A stretch of DNA of 64,000 nt from Sepiola atlantica (lineage: Eukaryota; Mollusca; Cephalopoda; Sepiida; Sepiolidae): NCBI GenBank assembly GCA_963556195.1, contig CAUVYP010001193.1, positions 620,001 to 684,000 on the forward strand, written 5' to 3'. The notes under the pieces are model-generated. The model ran no database searches, was not told where the DNA came from, and worked only from the letters and a program-made list of their open reading frames with translations. A program made the position numbers and the translations under genes. Below are positions 15,096 to 31,100 of this stretch, one piece after another (position 1 is the stretch's first letter; each line of letters begins with the position of its first letter).

Positions 15096-17810
15096 AATTC
15101 CATGTTGTAAAGCGTAAACCTGATGAAATCTAGTGAAAATTGACTCGCACAACGTGTTTTTCATTTGTTATTCACGAATATCGTTTACACAAACATCCAC
15201 ATTCTAAATTCATAATTCCATGTTGTAAAGCGTAAACCTGATGAAATCAAGTGAAAATCGTCTCGCACAACGTGTTTTTACTAAGTTATTCACGAATATC
15301 GTTTACACAACCATCCACATTCGAAAGTCATAATTCCATGTTGTAAAGCGTAAACCTGATGAAATCTATTGAATATTGACTCGCACAACGTGTTTTTCAT
15401 TAGTTATTCACGAATATCGTTTACACAAACATCCACATTCGAAATTCATAATTCCATGTTGTAAAGCGTAAACCTGATGAAATCTAGTGAAAATCGTCTC
15501 GCACAACGTGTTTTTCATTAGTTATTCACGAATATCGTTTACACAAACATCCACATTCGAAAGTCACAATTCCATGTTGTAAAGCGTAAACCTGATGAAA
15601 TCAAGTGAAAATCGTCTCGCACAACGTGTTTTTACTCAGTGATTCACGAATATCGATTAGACAAACATCTACAATCGAAAGTCATAATTTCGATGATGTA
15701 AAGCGTAAACCTGATGAAATCTAGTGAAAATTGACTCGCACAACGTGTTTTTCATTAGTTATTCACGAATATCGTTTACACAAACATCCACATTCTAAAT
15801 TGATTATTCCATGTTGTAAAGCGTAAACCTGATGAAATCTAGTGAAAATTGACTCGCACAACGTGTTTTTCATTAGTTATTCACGAATATCGTTAACACA
15901 AACATCCACATTCGAAAGTCATAATTCCATCTTGTAAAGCGTAAACCTGATGAAATCTAGTGAAAATTGACTCGCACAACGTGTTTTTCATTAGTTATTC
16001 ACGAATATCGTTTACACAAACATCCACATTCGAAAGTCATAATTCCATGTTGTAAAGCGTAAACCTGATGAAATCAAGTGAAAATCGTCTCGCACAACGT
16101 GTTTTTCATTAGTTATTCACGAATATCGATTAGACAAACATCCACATTCGAAAGTCATAATTCCATGTTGTAAAGCGTAAACCTGATTAAATCTAGTGAA
16201 AATTGACTTGCACAACGTGTTTTTCATTAGTTATTCACGAATATCGTTTACACAAACATCCACATTCGAAATTCATAATTCCATGTTGTAAAGCGTAAAC
16301 CTGATGAAATCTAGTGAAAATCGTCTCGCACAACGTGTTTTTCATTAGTTATTCACGAATATCGTTTACACAAACATCCACATTCGAAAGTCACAATTCC
16401 ATGTTGTACTCAGTGATTCACGAATATCGATTAGACAAACATCTACAATCGAAAGTCATAATTTCGATGATGTAAAGCGTAAACCTGATGAAATCTAGTG
16501 AAAATTGACTCGCACAACGTGTTTTTCATTAGTTATTCACGAATATCGTTTACACAAACATCCACATTCTAAATTCATAATTCCATGTTGTAAAGCGTAA
16601 ACCTGATGAAATCTAGTGAAAATCGACTCGCACAACGTGTTTTTCATTAGTTATTCACGAATATCGTTTACACAACCATCCACATTCGAAAGTCATAATT
16701 CCATCTTGTAAAGCGTAAACCTGATGAAATCTAGTGAAAATTGACTCGCACAACGTGTTTTTCATTAGTTATTCACGAATATCGTTTACACAAACATCCA
16801 CATTCGAAAGTCATAATTCCATGTTGTAAAGCGTAAACCTGATGAAATCAAGTGAAAATCGTCTCGCACAACGTGTTTTTCATTAGTTATTCACGAATAT
16901 CGATTAGACAAACATCCACATTCGAAAGTCATAATTCCATGTTGTAAAGCGTAAACCTGATGAAATCTAGTGAAAATCGTCTCGCACAACGTGTTTTTCA
17001 TTAGTTTTTCACGAATATCGATTACACGCACATCCACATTAGAAAGTCATAATTCCATGTTGTAAAGCGTAAACCGTATGAAATCAAGTGAAAATCGTCT
17101 CACACAACGTGTTTTTACTCAGTTATTCACGAATATCGATTAGACAAACATCCACATTCGAAAGTCATAATTCCATGTTGTAAAGCGTAAACCTGTTAAA
17201 ATCTAGTGAAAATTGACTCGCACAACGTGTTTTTCATTAGTTATTCACGAATATCGTTTACACAAACATCCGCATTCTAAATTCATAATTCCATGTTGTA
17301 AAGCGTAAACCTGATGAAATCTAGTGAAAATCGTCTCGCACAACGTGTTTTTCATTAGTTATTCACGAATATCGTTTACACAAACATCCACATTCGAAAG
17401 TCATAATTCCATGTTGTAAAGCGTAAACCTGATGAAATCTAGTGAAAATTGTCTCGCACAACGTGTATTTACTCAGTTATTCACGAATATTGATTAAACA
17501 AACATCCACATTCTAAATTCGTAATTCCATGATGTAAAGCGTAAACCTGATGAAATCTAGTGAAAATCGTCTCGCACAACGTGTTTTTACTCAGTTATTC
17601 ACGAATATCGATTAGACAAACATCTACAATCGATATTCATAATTCCATGTTGTAAAGCGTAAACCTGATGAAATCAAGTGAAAATCGTATCGCACAACGT
17701 GTTTTCACTCAGTTATTCACGAATATCGATTAGACAAACCTCTATAATCGAAAGTCATAATTCCATGATGTAAAGCGTACACCTGATGAAATCTAGTGAA
17801 AATTGACTCG

Positions 17811-20028
17811 CACAACGGGCTTTTCATTAGTTATTCACCAATATTGATTAAACAAACATCCATATTCTAAACTCGTAATTCCATGATGTAAAGCGTAAAC
17901 CTGATGAAATCTAGTGAAAATCGTCTCGCACAACGTGTTTTTCATTAGTTTTTCACGAATATTGATTACACAAACATCCACATTCGAAAGTCATAATTCT
18001 ATGTTGTAAAGCGTAAACCTGATGAAATCTAGTGAAAATCGACTCGCACAACGTGTTTTTCATTAGTTATTCACGAATATCGTTTACACAACCATCCACA
18101 TTCGAAAGTCATAATTCCATGTTATAAAGCGTAAACCTGATGAAATCTAGTGAAAATCGACTCGCACAACGTGTTTTTCATTAGTTATTCACGAATATCG
18201 TTTACACAACCATCCACATTCGAAAGTAATAATTCCATGTTGTAAAGCGTAAACCTGATGAAATCTAGTGAAAATTGACTCGCACAACGTATTTTTCATT
18301 AGTTTTTCACGAATATTGATTACACAAACATCCACATTCGAAAGTCATAATTCTATGTTGTAAAGCGTAAACCTGATGAAATCTAGTGAAAATCGACTCG
18401 CACAACGTGTTTTTCATTAGTTATTCACGAATATCGTTTACACAACCATCCACATTCGAAAGTCATAATTCCATGTTATAAAGCGTAAACCTGATGAAAT
18501 CTAGTGAAAATCGACTCGCACAACGTGTTTTTCATTAGTTATTCACGAATATCGTTTACACAACCATCCACATTCGAAATTCATAATTCCATGTTGTAAA
18601 GCGTAAACCTGATGAAATCTAGTGAAAATTGACTCGCACAACGTGTTTTTCATTTGTTATTCACGAATATCGTTTACACAAACATCCACATTCTAAATTC
18701 ATAATTCCATGTTGTAAAGCGTAAACCTGATGAAATCAAGTGAAAATCGTCTCGCACAACGTGTTTTTACTAAGTTATTCACGAATATCGTTTACACAAC
18801 CATCCACATTCGAAAGTCATAATTCCATGTTGTAAAGCGTAAACCTGATGAAATCTATTGAATATTGACTCGCACAACGTGTTTTTCATTAGTTATTCAC
18901 GAATATCGTTTACACAAACATCCACATTCGAAAGTCATAATTCCATGTTGTAAAGCGTAAAACTGATGAAATCAAGTGAAAATCGTCTCGCACAACGTGT
19001 TTTTACTCAGTGATTCACGAATATCGATTAGACAAACATCTACAATCGAAAGTCATAATTCCATGTTGTAAAGCGTAAACCTGATCAAATCTAGTGAAAA
19101 TCGACTCGCACAACGTGTTTTTCATTAGTTATTCACGAATATCGATTAGACAAACATCCACATTCTAAAGTCATAATTCCATGTTGTAAAGCGTAAACCT
19201 AAATTCCATGTTGTAAAGCGTAAACCTAAATTTTCACTAGATTTCAATCTAGTGAAAACGTGTTTTTCATTAGTTATTCACGAATATCGTTTACACAAAC
19301 ATCCACATTCGAAATTCATAATTCCATGTTGTAAAGCGTAAACCTGATGAAATCTAGTGAAAATCGTCTCGCACAACGTGTTTTTCATTAGTTATTCACG
19401 AATATCGTTTACACAAACATCCACATTCGAAAGTCACAATTCCATGTTGTAAAGCGTAAACCTGATGAAATCAAGTGAAAATCGTCTCGCACAACGTGTT
19501 TTTACTCAGTGATTCACGAATATCGATTAGACAAACATCTACAATCGAAAGTCATAATTTCGATGATGTAAAGCGTAAACCTGATGAAATCTAGTGAAAA
19601 TTGACTCGCACAACGTGTTTTTCATTAGTTATTCACGAATATCGTTTACACAAACATCCACATTCTAAATTGATTATTCCATGTTGTAAAGCGTAAACCT
19701 GATGAAATCTAGTGAAAATTGACTCGCACAACGTGTTTTTCATTAGTTATTCACGAATATCGTTTACACAAACATCCACATTCGAAAGTCATAATTCCAT
19801 CTTGTAAAGCGTAAACCTGATGAAATCTAGTGAAAATTGACTCGCACAACGTGTTTTTCATTAGTTATTCACGAATATCGTTTACACAAACATCCACATT
19901 CGAAAGTCATAATTCCATGTTGTAAAGCGTAAACCTGATGAAATCAAGTGAAAATCGTCTCGCACAACGTGTTTTTCATTAGTTATTCACGAATATCGAT
20001 TAGACAAACATCCACATTCGAAAGTCAT
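17811..20028 (+). repeat. Large satellite segment, second copy of about 6,973-9,190
   Basis: Three separate markers share a 10,838-bp offset from the first copy: CACAACGGGC, the micro-inversion junction, and ATTGATTATT. Just upstream, other markers (GTGTATTT at 5,563 and 17,463; ACCTGTTAA at 5,291 and 17,191) share an 11,900-bp offset. The 1,062-bp difference equals nine monomers, which fits a nine-monomer duplication or loss in one copy. Ends are approximate. Confidence 0.75.
19194..19260 (+). repeat. Aberrant satellite monomer with micro-inversion, copy 3
   Basis: Same foldback junction, 10,838 bp downstream of copy 2. The CACAACGGGC variant (6,973 and 17,811) and the ATTGATTATT variant (8,831 and 19,669) share this offset. 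Confidence 0.9.
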
Positions 20029-22527
20029 AATTCCATGTTATAAAGCGTAAACCTGATGAAATCTAGTGAAAATCGACTCGCACAACGTGTTTTTCATTAG
20101 TTATTCACGGATATCGTTTACACAAACATCCACATTCGAAAGTCATAATTCCATGTTGTAAAGCGTAAACCTGATGAAATCAAGTGAAAATCGACGCGCA
20201 CAACGTGTTTTTCATTAGTTATTCACGAATATCGTTTACACAAACATCCACATTCGAAAGTCATAATTCCATGTTGTAAAGCGTAAACCTGATGAAATCT
20301 AGTGAAAATCGTCTCGCACAACGTGTTTTTTCACTCAGTTATACACGAATATCGTTTACACAAACATCCACATTCAAAAGTCATAATTCCATGTTATAAA
20401 GCGTAAACCTGATGAAATCTAGTGAAAATCGACTCACACAACGTGTTTTTCATTAGTTATTAACGGATATCGTTTACACAAACATCCACATTCGAAAGTC
20501 ATAATTCCATGTTGTAAAGCGTAAACCTGATGAAATCAAGTGAAAATCGACGCGCACAACGGGTTTTTCATTAGTTATTCACGAATATCGTTTACACAAA
20601 CATCCACATTCGAAAGTCATAATTCCATGTTGTAAAGCGTAAACCTGATGAAATCAAGTGAAAATCGTCTCGCACAACGTGTTTTTACTCAGTTATTCAC
20701 GAATATCGATTAGACAAACATCCACATTCTAAATTCATAAATCCATGTTGTAAAGCGTAAACCTGATGAAATCTAGTGAAAATCGTCTCGCACAACGTGT
20801 TTTTCATTAGTTTTTCACGAATATCGATTACACGCACATCCACATTAGAAAGTCATAATTCCATGTTGTAAAGCGTAAACCGTATGAAATCAAGTGAAAA
20901 TCGTCTCGCACAACGTGTTTTTCATTAGTTATTCACGTATATCGTTTACACAAACATCCACATTCAAAAGTCGTAATTACATGTTGTAAAGCGTAAACCT
21001 GATGAAATCTAGTGAAAATCGACTCGCACAACGTGTTTTTCATTAGTTATTCACGGATATCCTTTACACAAACATCCACATTCGAAAGTCATAATTCCAT
21101 GTTGTAAAGCGTAAACCTGATGAAATCTAGTGAAAATCGTCTCGCACAACGTGTTTTTCATTAGTTTTTCACGAATATTGATTACACGCACATCCACATT
21201 AGAAAGTCATAATTCTATGTTGTAAAGCGTAAACCTGATGAAATCAAGTGAAAATCGTCTCGCACAACGTGTTTTTACTCAGTTATTCACGAATATCGAT
21301 TAGACAAACATCCACATTCTAAATTCATAATTCCATGTTGTAAAGCGTAAACCTGATGAAATCTAGTGAAAATCGACTCGCACAACGTGTTTTTCATTAG
21401 TTATTCACGAATATCGTTTACACAACCATCCACATTCGAAAGTCATAATTCCATGTTATAAAGCGTAAACCTGATGAAATCTAGTGAAAATCGACTCGCA
21501 CAACGTGTTTTTCATTAGTTATTCACGAATATCGTTTACACAACCATCCACATTCGAAAGTAATAATTCCATGTTGTAAAGCGTAAACCTGATGAAATCT
21601 AGTGAAAATTGACTCGCACAACGTATTTTTCATTAGTTTTTCACGAATATTGATTACACAAACATCCACATTCGAAAGTCATAATTCTATGTTGTAAAGC
21701 GTAAACCTGATGAAATCTAGTGAAAATCGACTCGCACAACGTGTTTTTCATTAGTTATTCACGAATATCGTTTACACAACCATCCACATTCGAAAGTCAT
21801 AATTCCATGTTATAAAGCGTAAACCTGATGAAATCTAGTGAATATCGACTCGCACAACGTGTTTTTCATTAGTTATTCACGAATATCGTTTACACAACCA
21901 TCCACATTCGAAAGTCATAATTCCATGTTGTAAAGCGTAAACCTGATGAAATCTAGTGAAAATTGACTCGCACAACGTGTTTTTCATTTGTTATTCACGA
22001 ATATCGTTTACACAAACATCCACATTCTAAATTCATAATTCCATGTTGTAAAGCGTAAACCTGATGAAATCAAGTGAAAATCGTCTCGCACAACGTGTTT
22101 TTACTAAGTTATTCACGAATATCGTTTACACAACCATCCACATTCGAAAGTCATAATTCCATGTTGTAAAGCGTAAACCTGATGAAATCTATTGAATATT
22201 GACTCGCACAACGTGTTTTTCATTAGTTATTCACGAATATCGTTTACACAAACATCCACATTCGAAAGTCATAATTCCATGTTGTAAAGCGTAAAACTGA
22301 TGAAATCAAGTGAAAATCGTCTCGCACAACGTGTTTTTACTCAGTGATTCACGAATATCGATTAGACAAACATCTACAATCGAAAGTCATAATTCCATGT
22401 TGTAAAGCGTAAACCTGATCAAATCTAGTGAAAATCGACTCGCACAACGTGTTTTTCATTAGTTATTCACGAATATCGATTAGACAAACATCCACATTCT
22501 AAAGTCATAATTCCATGTTGTAAAGCG

Positions 22528-22594
22528 TAAACCTAAATTCCATGTTGTAAAGCGTAAACCTAAATTTTCACTAGATTTCCATCTAGTGAAAACG
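22528..22594 (+). repeat. Aberrant satellite monomer with micro-inversion, copy 4
   Basis: Same junction with one substitution in the foldback loop (ATTTCCATCTAG instead of ATTTCAATCTAG), 3,334 bp downstream of copy 3. Confidence 0.9.
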
Positions 22595-25500
22595 TGTTTT
22601 TCATTAGTTATTCACGAATATCGTTTACACAAACATCCACATTCGAAATTCATAATTCCATGTTGTAAAGCGTAAACCTGATGAAATCTAGTGAAAATCG
22701 TCTCGCACAACGTGTTTTTCATTAGTTATTCACGAATATCGTTTACACAAACATCCACATTCGAAAGTCACAATTCCATGTTGTAAAGCGTAAACCTGAT
22801 GAAATCAAGTGAAAATCGTCTCGCACAACGTGTTTTTACTCAGTGATTCACGAATATCGTTTACACAAACATCCACATTCGAAAGTCATAATTCCATCTT
22901 GTAAAGCGTAAACCTGATGAATTCTAGTGAAAATTGACTCGCACAACGTGTTTTTCATTAGTTATTCACGAATATCGTTTACACAAACATCCACATTCGA
23001 AAGTCATAATTCCATGTTGTAAAGCGTAAACCTGATGAAATCAAGTGAAAATCGTCTCGCACAACGTGTTTTTCATTAGTTATTCACGAATATCGATTAG
23101 ACAAACATCCACATTCGAAAGTCATAATTCCATGTTGTAAAGCGTAAACCTGATTAAATGTAGTGAAAATTGACTTGCACAACGTGTTTTTCATTAGTTA
23201 TTCACGAATATCGTTTACACAAACATCCACATTCGAAATTCATAATTCCATGTTGTAAAGCGTAAACCTGATGAAATCTAGTGAAAATCGACTCGCACAA
23301 CGTGTTTTTCATTAGTTATTCACGAATATCGTTTACACAACCATCCACATTCGAAAGTCATAATTCCATGTTGTAAAGCGTAAACCTGATGAAATCAAGT
23401 GAAAATCGTCTCGCACAACGTGTTTTTCATTAGTTATTCACGAATATCGATTAGACAAACATCCACATTCGAAAGTCATAATTCCATGTTGTAAAGCGTA
23501 AACCTGATGAAATCTAGTGAAAATCGACTTGCACAACGTGTTTTTCATTAGTTATTAACGAATATCGTTTACACAAACATCCACATTCGAAAGTCATAAT
23601 TCCATGTTGTAAAGCGTAAACCTGATGAAATCAAGTAAAAATCGTCTCGCACAACGTGTTTTTACTCAGTGATTCACGAATATCGATTAGACAAACATCT
23701 ACATTCGAAAGTCATAATTTCGATGATGTAAAGCGTAAACCTGATGAAATCTAGTGAAAATTGACTCGCACAACGTGTTTTTCATTAGTTATTCACGAAT
23801 ATCGTTTACACAAACATCCACATTCTAAATTCATAATTCCATGTTGTAAAGCGTAAACCTGATGAAATCTAGTGAAAATCGACTCGCACAACGTGTTTTT
23901 ACTCAGTTATTCACGAATATCGTTTACACAACCATCCACATTCGAAAGTCATAATTCCATGATGTAAAGCGTAAACCTGATGAAATCTAGTGAAAATTGA
24001 CTCGCACAACGTGTTTTTCATTAGTTATTCACGAATATCGTTTACACAAACATCCACATGCGAAAGTCATAATTCCATGTTGTAAAGCGTAAACGTGATG
24101 AAATCAAGTGAAAATCGTCTCGCACAACGTGTTTTTCATTAGTTATTCACGAATATCGATTAGACAAACATCCACATTCGAAAGTCATAATTCCATGTTG
24201 TAAAGCGTAAACCTGATGAAATCAAGTGAAAATCGACTTGCACAACGTGTTTTTCATTAGTTATTAACGAATATCGTTTACACAAACATCCGCATTCGAA
24301 AGTCATAATTCCATGTTGTAAACCGTAAACCTGATGAAATCTAGTGAAAATCGTCTCGCACAACGTGTTTTTCATTAGTTATTCACGAATATCGTTTACA
24401 CAAACATCCACATTCGAAAGTCACAATTCCATGTTGTAAAGCGTAAACCTGATGAAATCAAGTGAAAATCGTCTCGCACAACGTGTTTTTACTCAGTGAT
24501 TCACGAATATCGATTAGACAAACATCTACAATCGAAAGTCATAATTTCGATGATGTAAAGCGTAAACCTGATGAAATCTAGTGAAAATTGACTCGCACAA
24601 CGTGTTTTTCATTAGTTATTTACGAATATCGTTTACACAAACATCCACATTCTAAATTCATAATTCCATGTTGTAAAGCGTAAACCTGATGAAATCTAGT
24701 GAAAATCGACTCGCACAACGTGTTTTTCATTAGTTATTCACGAATATCGTTTACACAACCATCCACATTCGAAAGTCATAATTCCATCTTGTAAAGCGTA
24801 AACCTGATGAAATCTAGTGAAAATTGACTCGCACAACGTGTTTTTCATTAGTTATTCACGAATATCGTTTACACAAACATCCACATTCGAAAGTCATAAT
24901 TCCATGTTGTAAAGCGTAAACCTGATGAAATCAAGTGAAAATCGTCTCGCACAGCGTGTTTTTCATTAGTTATTCACGAATATCGATTAGACCAACATCC
25001 ACATTCGAAAGTCATAATTCCATGTTGTAAAGCGTAAACCTGATGAAATCTAGTGAAAATCGACTTGCACAACGTGTTTTTCATTAGTTATTAACGAATA
25101 TCGTTTACACAAATATCCGCATTCGAAAGTCATAATTCCATGTTGTAAACCGTAAACCTGATGAAATCAAGTGAAATTCGTCTCGCACAACGTGTTTTTA
25201 CTCAGTTAGTCACGAATATCGATTAGACAAACATCTACAATCGAAATTCATAATTCCATGTTGTAAAGCGTAAACCTGATGAAATCTAGTGAAAATTGAC
25301 TCGCACAACGTGTTTTTCATTTGTTATTCACGAATATCGTTTACACAAACATCCACATTCGAAATTCATAATTCCATGTTGTAAAGCGTAAACCTGATGA
25401 AATCTAGTGAAAATCGTCTCGCACAACGTGTTTTACATTAGTTATTCACGAATATCGATTAGACAAACATCCACATTCTAAAGTCATAATTCCATGATGT

Positions 25501-28162
25501 AAAGCGTAAACCTGATGAAATCTAGTGAAAATTGACTCGCACAACGTGTTTTTCATTAGTTATTCACGAATATCGTTTACACAAACATCCACATTCGAAA
25601 TTCATAATTCCATGTTGTAAAGCGTAAACCTGATGAAATCTAGTGAAAATCGTCTCGCACAACGTGTTTTTCATTAGTTATTCACGAATATCGTTTACAC
25701 AAACATCCACATTCGAAAGTCACAATTCCATGTGGTAAAGCGTAAACCTGATGAAATCAAGTGAAAATCGTCTCGCACAACGTGTTTTTACTCAGTGATT
25801 CACGAATATCGATTAGACAAACATCTACAATCGAAAGTCATAATTTCGATGATGTAAAGCGTAAACCTGATGAAATCTAGTGAAAATTGACTCGCACAAC
25901 GTGTTTTTCATTAGTTATTCACGAATATCGTTTACACAAACATCCACATTCTAAATTCATAATTCCATGTTGTAAAGCGTAAACCTGATGAAATCTAGTG
26001 AAAATCGACTCGCACAACGTGTTTTTACTCAGTTATTCACGAATATCGTTTACACAACCATCCACATTCGAAAGTCATAATTCCATCTTGTAAAGCGTAA
26101 ACCTGATGAAATCTAGTGAAAATTGACTCGCACAACGTGTTTTTCATTAGTTATTCACGAATATCGTTTACACAAACATCCACATGCGAAAGTCATAATT
26201 CCATGTTGTAAAGCGTAAACGTGATGAAATCAAGTGAAAATCGTCTCGCACAACGTGTTTTTCATTAGTTATTCACGAATATCGATTGGACAAACATCCA
26301 CATTCGAAAGTCATAATTCCATGTTGTAAAGCGTAAACCTGATGAAATCTAGTGAAAATCGACTTGCACAACGTGTTTTTCATTAGTTATTAACGAATAT
26401 CGTTTACACAAACATCCGCATTCGAAAGTCATAATTCCATGTTGTAAACCGTAAACCTGATGAAATCTAGTGAAAATCGACTCGCACAACGTGTTTTTCA
26501 TTAGTTATTCACGAATATCGTTTACACAAACATCCACATTCGAAAGTCACAATTCCATGTTGTAAAGCGTAAACCTGATGAAATCAAGTGAAAATCGTCT
26601 CGCACAACGTGTTTTTACTCAGTGATTCACGAATATCGATTAGACAAACATCTACAATCGAAAGTCATAATTTCGATGATGTAAAGCGTAAACCTGATGA
26701 AATCTAGTGAAAATTGACTCGCACAACGTGTTTTTCATTAGTTATTTACGAATATAGTTTACACAAACATCCACATTCTAAATTCATAATTCCATGTTGT
26801 AAAGCGTAAACCTGATGAAATCTAGTGAAAATCGACTCGCACAACGTGTTTTTCATTAGTTATTCACGAATATCGTTTACACAACCATCCACATTCGAAA
26901 GTCATAATTCCATCTTGTAAAGCGTAAACCTGATGAAATCTAGTGAAAATTGACTCGCACAACGTGTTTTTCATTAGTTATTCACGAATATCGTTTACAC
27001 AAACATCCACATTCGAAAGTCATAATTCCATGTTGTAAAGCGTAAACCTGATGAAATCAAGTGAAAATCGTCTTGCACAGCGTGTTTTTCATTAGTTATT
27101 CACGAATATCGATTAGACCAACATCCACATTCGAAAGTCATAATTCCATGTTGTAAAGCGTAAACCTGATGAAATCTAGTGAAAATCGACTTGCACAACG
27201 TGTTTTTCATTAGTTATTAACGAATATCGTTTACACAAATATCCGCATTCGAAAGTCATAATTCCATGTTGTAAACCGTAAACCTGATGAAATCAAGTGA
27301 AATTCGTCTCGCACAACGTGTTTTTACTCAGTTAGTCACGAATATCGATTAGACAAACATCTACAATCGAAATTCATAATTCCATGTTGTAAAGCGTAAA
27401 CCTGATGAAATCTAGTGAAAATTGACTCGCACAACGTGTTTTTCATTTGTTATTCACGAATATCGTTTACACAAACATCCACATTCGAAATTCATAATTC
27501 CATGTTGTAAAGCGTAAACCTGATGAAATCTAGTGAAAATCGTCTCGCACAACGTGTTTTTCATTAGTTATTCACGAATATCGATTAGACAAACATCCAC
27601 ATGCTAAAGTCATAATTCCATGATGTAAAGCGTAAACCTGATGAAATCTAGTGAAAATTGACTCGCACAACGTGTTTTTCATTAGTTATTCACGAATATC
27701 GTTTACACAAACATCCACATTCGAAATTCATAATTCCATGTTGTAAAGCGTAAACCTGATGAAATCTAGTGAAAATCGTCTCGCACAACGTGTTTTTCAT
27801 TAGTTATTCACGAATATCGTTTACACAAACATCCACATTCGAAAGTCATAATTCCATGTTGTAAAGCGTAAACCTGATGAAATCAAGTGAAAATCGTCTC
27901 GCACAACGTGTTTTTACTCAGTGATTCACGAATATCGATTAGACAAACATCTACAATCGAAAGTCATAATTTCGATGATGTAAAGCGTAAACCTGATGAA
28001 ATCTAGTGAAAATTGACTCGCACAACGTGTTTTTCATTAGTTATTCACGAATATCGTTTACACAAACATCCACATTCGAAAGTCATAATTCCATCTTGTA
28101 AAGCGTAAACCTGATGAAATCTAGTGAAAATCGACTCGCACAACGTGTTTTTCATTAGTTAT

Positions 28163-31100
28163 TCACCAATATTGATTAAACAAATATCCACATTCTAAAT
28201 TCGTAATTCCATGATGTAAAGCGTAAACCTGATGAAATCTAGTGAAAATCGTCTCGCACAACGTGTTTTCATTAGTTATTCACGAATATCGTTTACACAA
28301 ACATCCACATTCGAAAGTCACAATTCCATGTTGTAAAGCGTAAACCTGATGAAATCAAGTGAAAATCGTCTCGCACAACGTGTTTTTACTCAGTGATTCA
28401 CGAATATCGATTAGACAAACATCTACAATCGAAAGTCATAATTTCGATGATGTAAAGCGTAAACCTGATGAAATCTAGTGAAAATTGACTCGCACAACGT
28501 GTTTTTCATTAGTTATTCACCAATATTGATTAAACAAATATCCACATTCTAAATTCGTAATTCCATGATGTAAAGCGTAAACCTGATGAAATCTAGTGAA
28601 AATCGTCTCGCACAACGTGTTTTTCATTAGTTTTTCACGAATATTGATTACACAAACATCCACATTCGAAAGTCATAATTCCATGTGGTAAAGCGTAAAC
28701 CTGATGAAATCAAGTGAAAATCGACTCGCACAACGTGTTTTTACTCAGTTTTTCACGAATATCGATTAGACAAACATCCACATTCTAAATTCATAATTCC
28801 ATGTTGTAAAGCGTAAACCTGATGAAATCTACTGAAAATCGTCTCGCACAACGTGTTTTTCATTAGTTTTTCACCCATATCGATTACACAAACATCCACA
28901 TTAGAAAGTCATAATTCCATGTTGTAAAGCGTAAACCTGATGAAATCTAGTGAAAATCGACTCGCACAACGTGTTTTTCATTAGTTATTCACGAATATCG
29001 TTTACACAAACATCCACATTCGAAAGTCATAATTCCATGTTGTAAAGCGTAAACCTGATGAAATCAAGTGAAAATCGTCTCGCACAACGTGTTTTTCATT
29101 AGTTATTCACGAATATCGATTAGACAAACATCCACATTCGAAAGTCATAATTCCATGTTGTAAAGCGTAAACCTGATTAAATCTAGTGAAAATTGACTCG
29201 CACAACGTGTTTTTCATTAGTTATTCACGAATATCGTTTACACAAACATCCACATTCGAAATTCATAATTCCATGTTGTAAAGCGTAAACCTGATGAAAT
29301 CTAGTGAAAATCGTCTCGCACAACGTGTTTTTCATTAGTTATTCACGAATATCGTTTACACAAACATCCACATTCGAAAGTCACAATTCCATGTTGTAAA
29401 GCGTAAACCTGATGAAATCAAGTGAAAATCGTCTCGCACAACGTGTTTTTACTCAGTGATTCACGAATATCGATTAGACAAACATCTACAATCGAAAGTC
29501 ATAATTTCGATGATGTACAGCGTAAACCTGATGAAATCTAGTGAAAATTGACTCGCACAACGTGTTTTTCATTAGTTATTCACGAATATCGTTTACACAA
29601 ACATCCACATTCTAAATTCATAATTCCATGTTGTAAAGCGTAAACCTGATGAAATCTAGTGAAAATCGACTCGCACAACGTGTTTTTCATTAGTTATTCA
29701 CGAATATCGTTTACACAACCATCCACATTCGAAAGTCATAATTCCATCTTGTAAAGCGTAAACCTGATGAAATCTAGTGAAAATTGACTCGCACAACGTG
29801 TTTTTCATTAGTTATTCACGAATATCGTTTACACAAACATCCACATTCGAAAGTCATAATTCCATCTTGTAAAGCGTAAACCTGATGAAATCAAGTGAAA
29901 ATCGTCTCGCACAACGTGTTTTTCATTAGTTATTCACGAATATCGATTAGACAAACATCCACATTCTAAAGTAATAATTCCATGATGTAAAGCGTAAACC
30001 TGATGAAATCTAGTGAAAATTGACTCGCACAACGTGTTTTTCATTAGTTATTCACGAATATCGTTTACACAAACATCCACATTCGAAATGCATAATTCCA
30101 TGTTGTAAAGCGTAAACCTGATGAAATCTAGTGAAAATCGACTCGCACAACGTGTTTTTCATTAGTTATTCACGAATATTGATTCCACAAACATCCACAT
30201 TCGAAAGTCACAATTCCATGTTGTAAAGCGTAAACCTGATGAAATCAAGTGAAAATCGTCTCGCACAACGTGTTTTTACTCAGTGATTCACGAATATCGA
30301 TTAGACAAACATCTACAATCGAAAGTCATAATTTCGATGATGTAAAGCGTAAACCTGATGAAATCTAGTGAAAATTGACTCGCACAACGTGTTTTTCATT
30401 AGTTATTCACGAATATCGTTTACACAAACATACACATTCTAAATTCATAATTCCATGTTGTAAAGCGTAAACCTGATGAAATCTAGTGAAAATCGACTCG
30501 CACAACGTGTTTTTACTCAGTTATTCACGAATATCGTTTACACAACCATCCACATTCGAAAGTCATAATTTTATCTTGTAAAGCGTAAACCTGATGAAAT
30601 CTAGTGAAAATTGACTCGCACAACGTGTTTTTCATTAGTTATTCACGAATATCGTTTACACAAACATCCACATGCGAAAGTCATAATTCCATGTTGTAAA
30701 GCGTAAACCTGATGAAATCTAGTGAAAATCGTCTCGCACAACGTGTTTTTCATTAGTTATTCACGAATATCGTTTACACAAACATCCACATTCGAAAGTC
30801 ACAATTCCATATTGTAAAGCGTAAACCTGATGAAATCAAGTGAAAATCGTCTCGCACAACGTGTTTTTACTCAGTGATTCACGAATATCGATTAGACAAA
30901 CATCTACAATCGAAAGTCATAATTTCGATGATGTAAAGCGTAAACCTGATGAAATCTAGTGAAAATTGACTCGCACAACGTGTTTTTCATTAGTTATTCA
31001 CGAATATCGTTTACACAAACATCCACATTCTAAATTCATAATTCCATGTTGTAAAGCGTAAACCTGATGAAATCTAGTGAAAATCGACTCGCACAACGTG

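Noticed and set aside
24160..24375. 71-codon open frame within the satellite
   Set aside because: It spans less than two monomers and exists only because local variants remove stops. The monomer length is not a multiple of three, and the translation is satellite sequence repeated in shifted phase.
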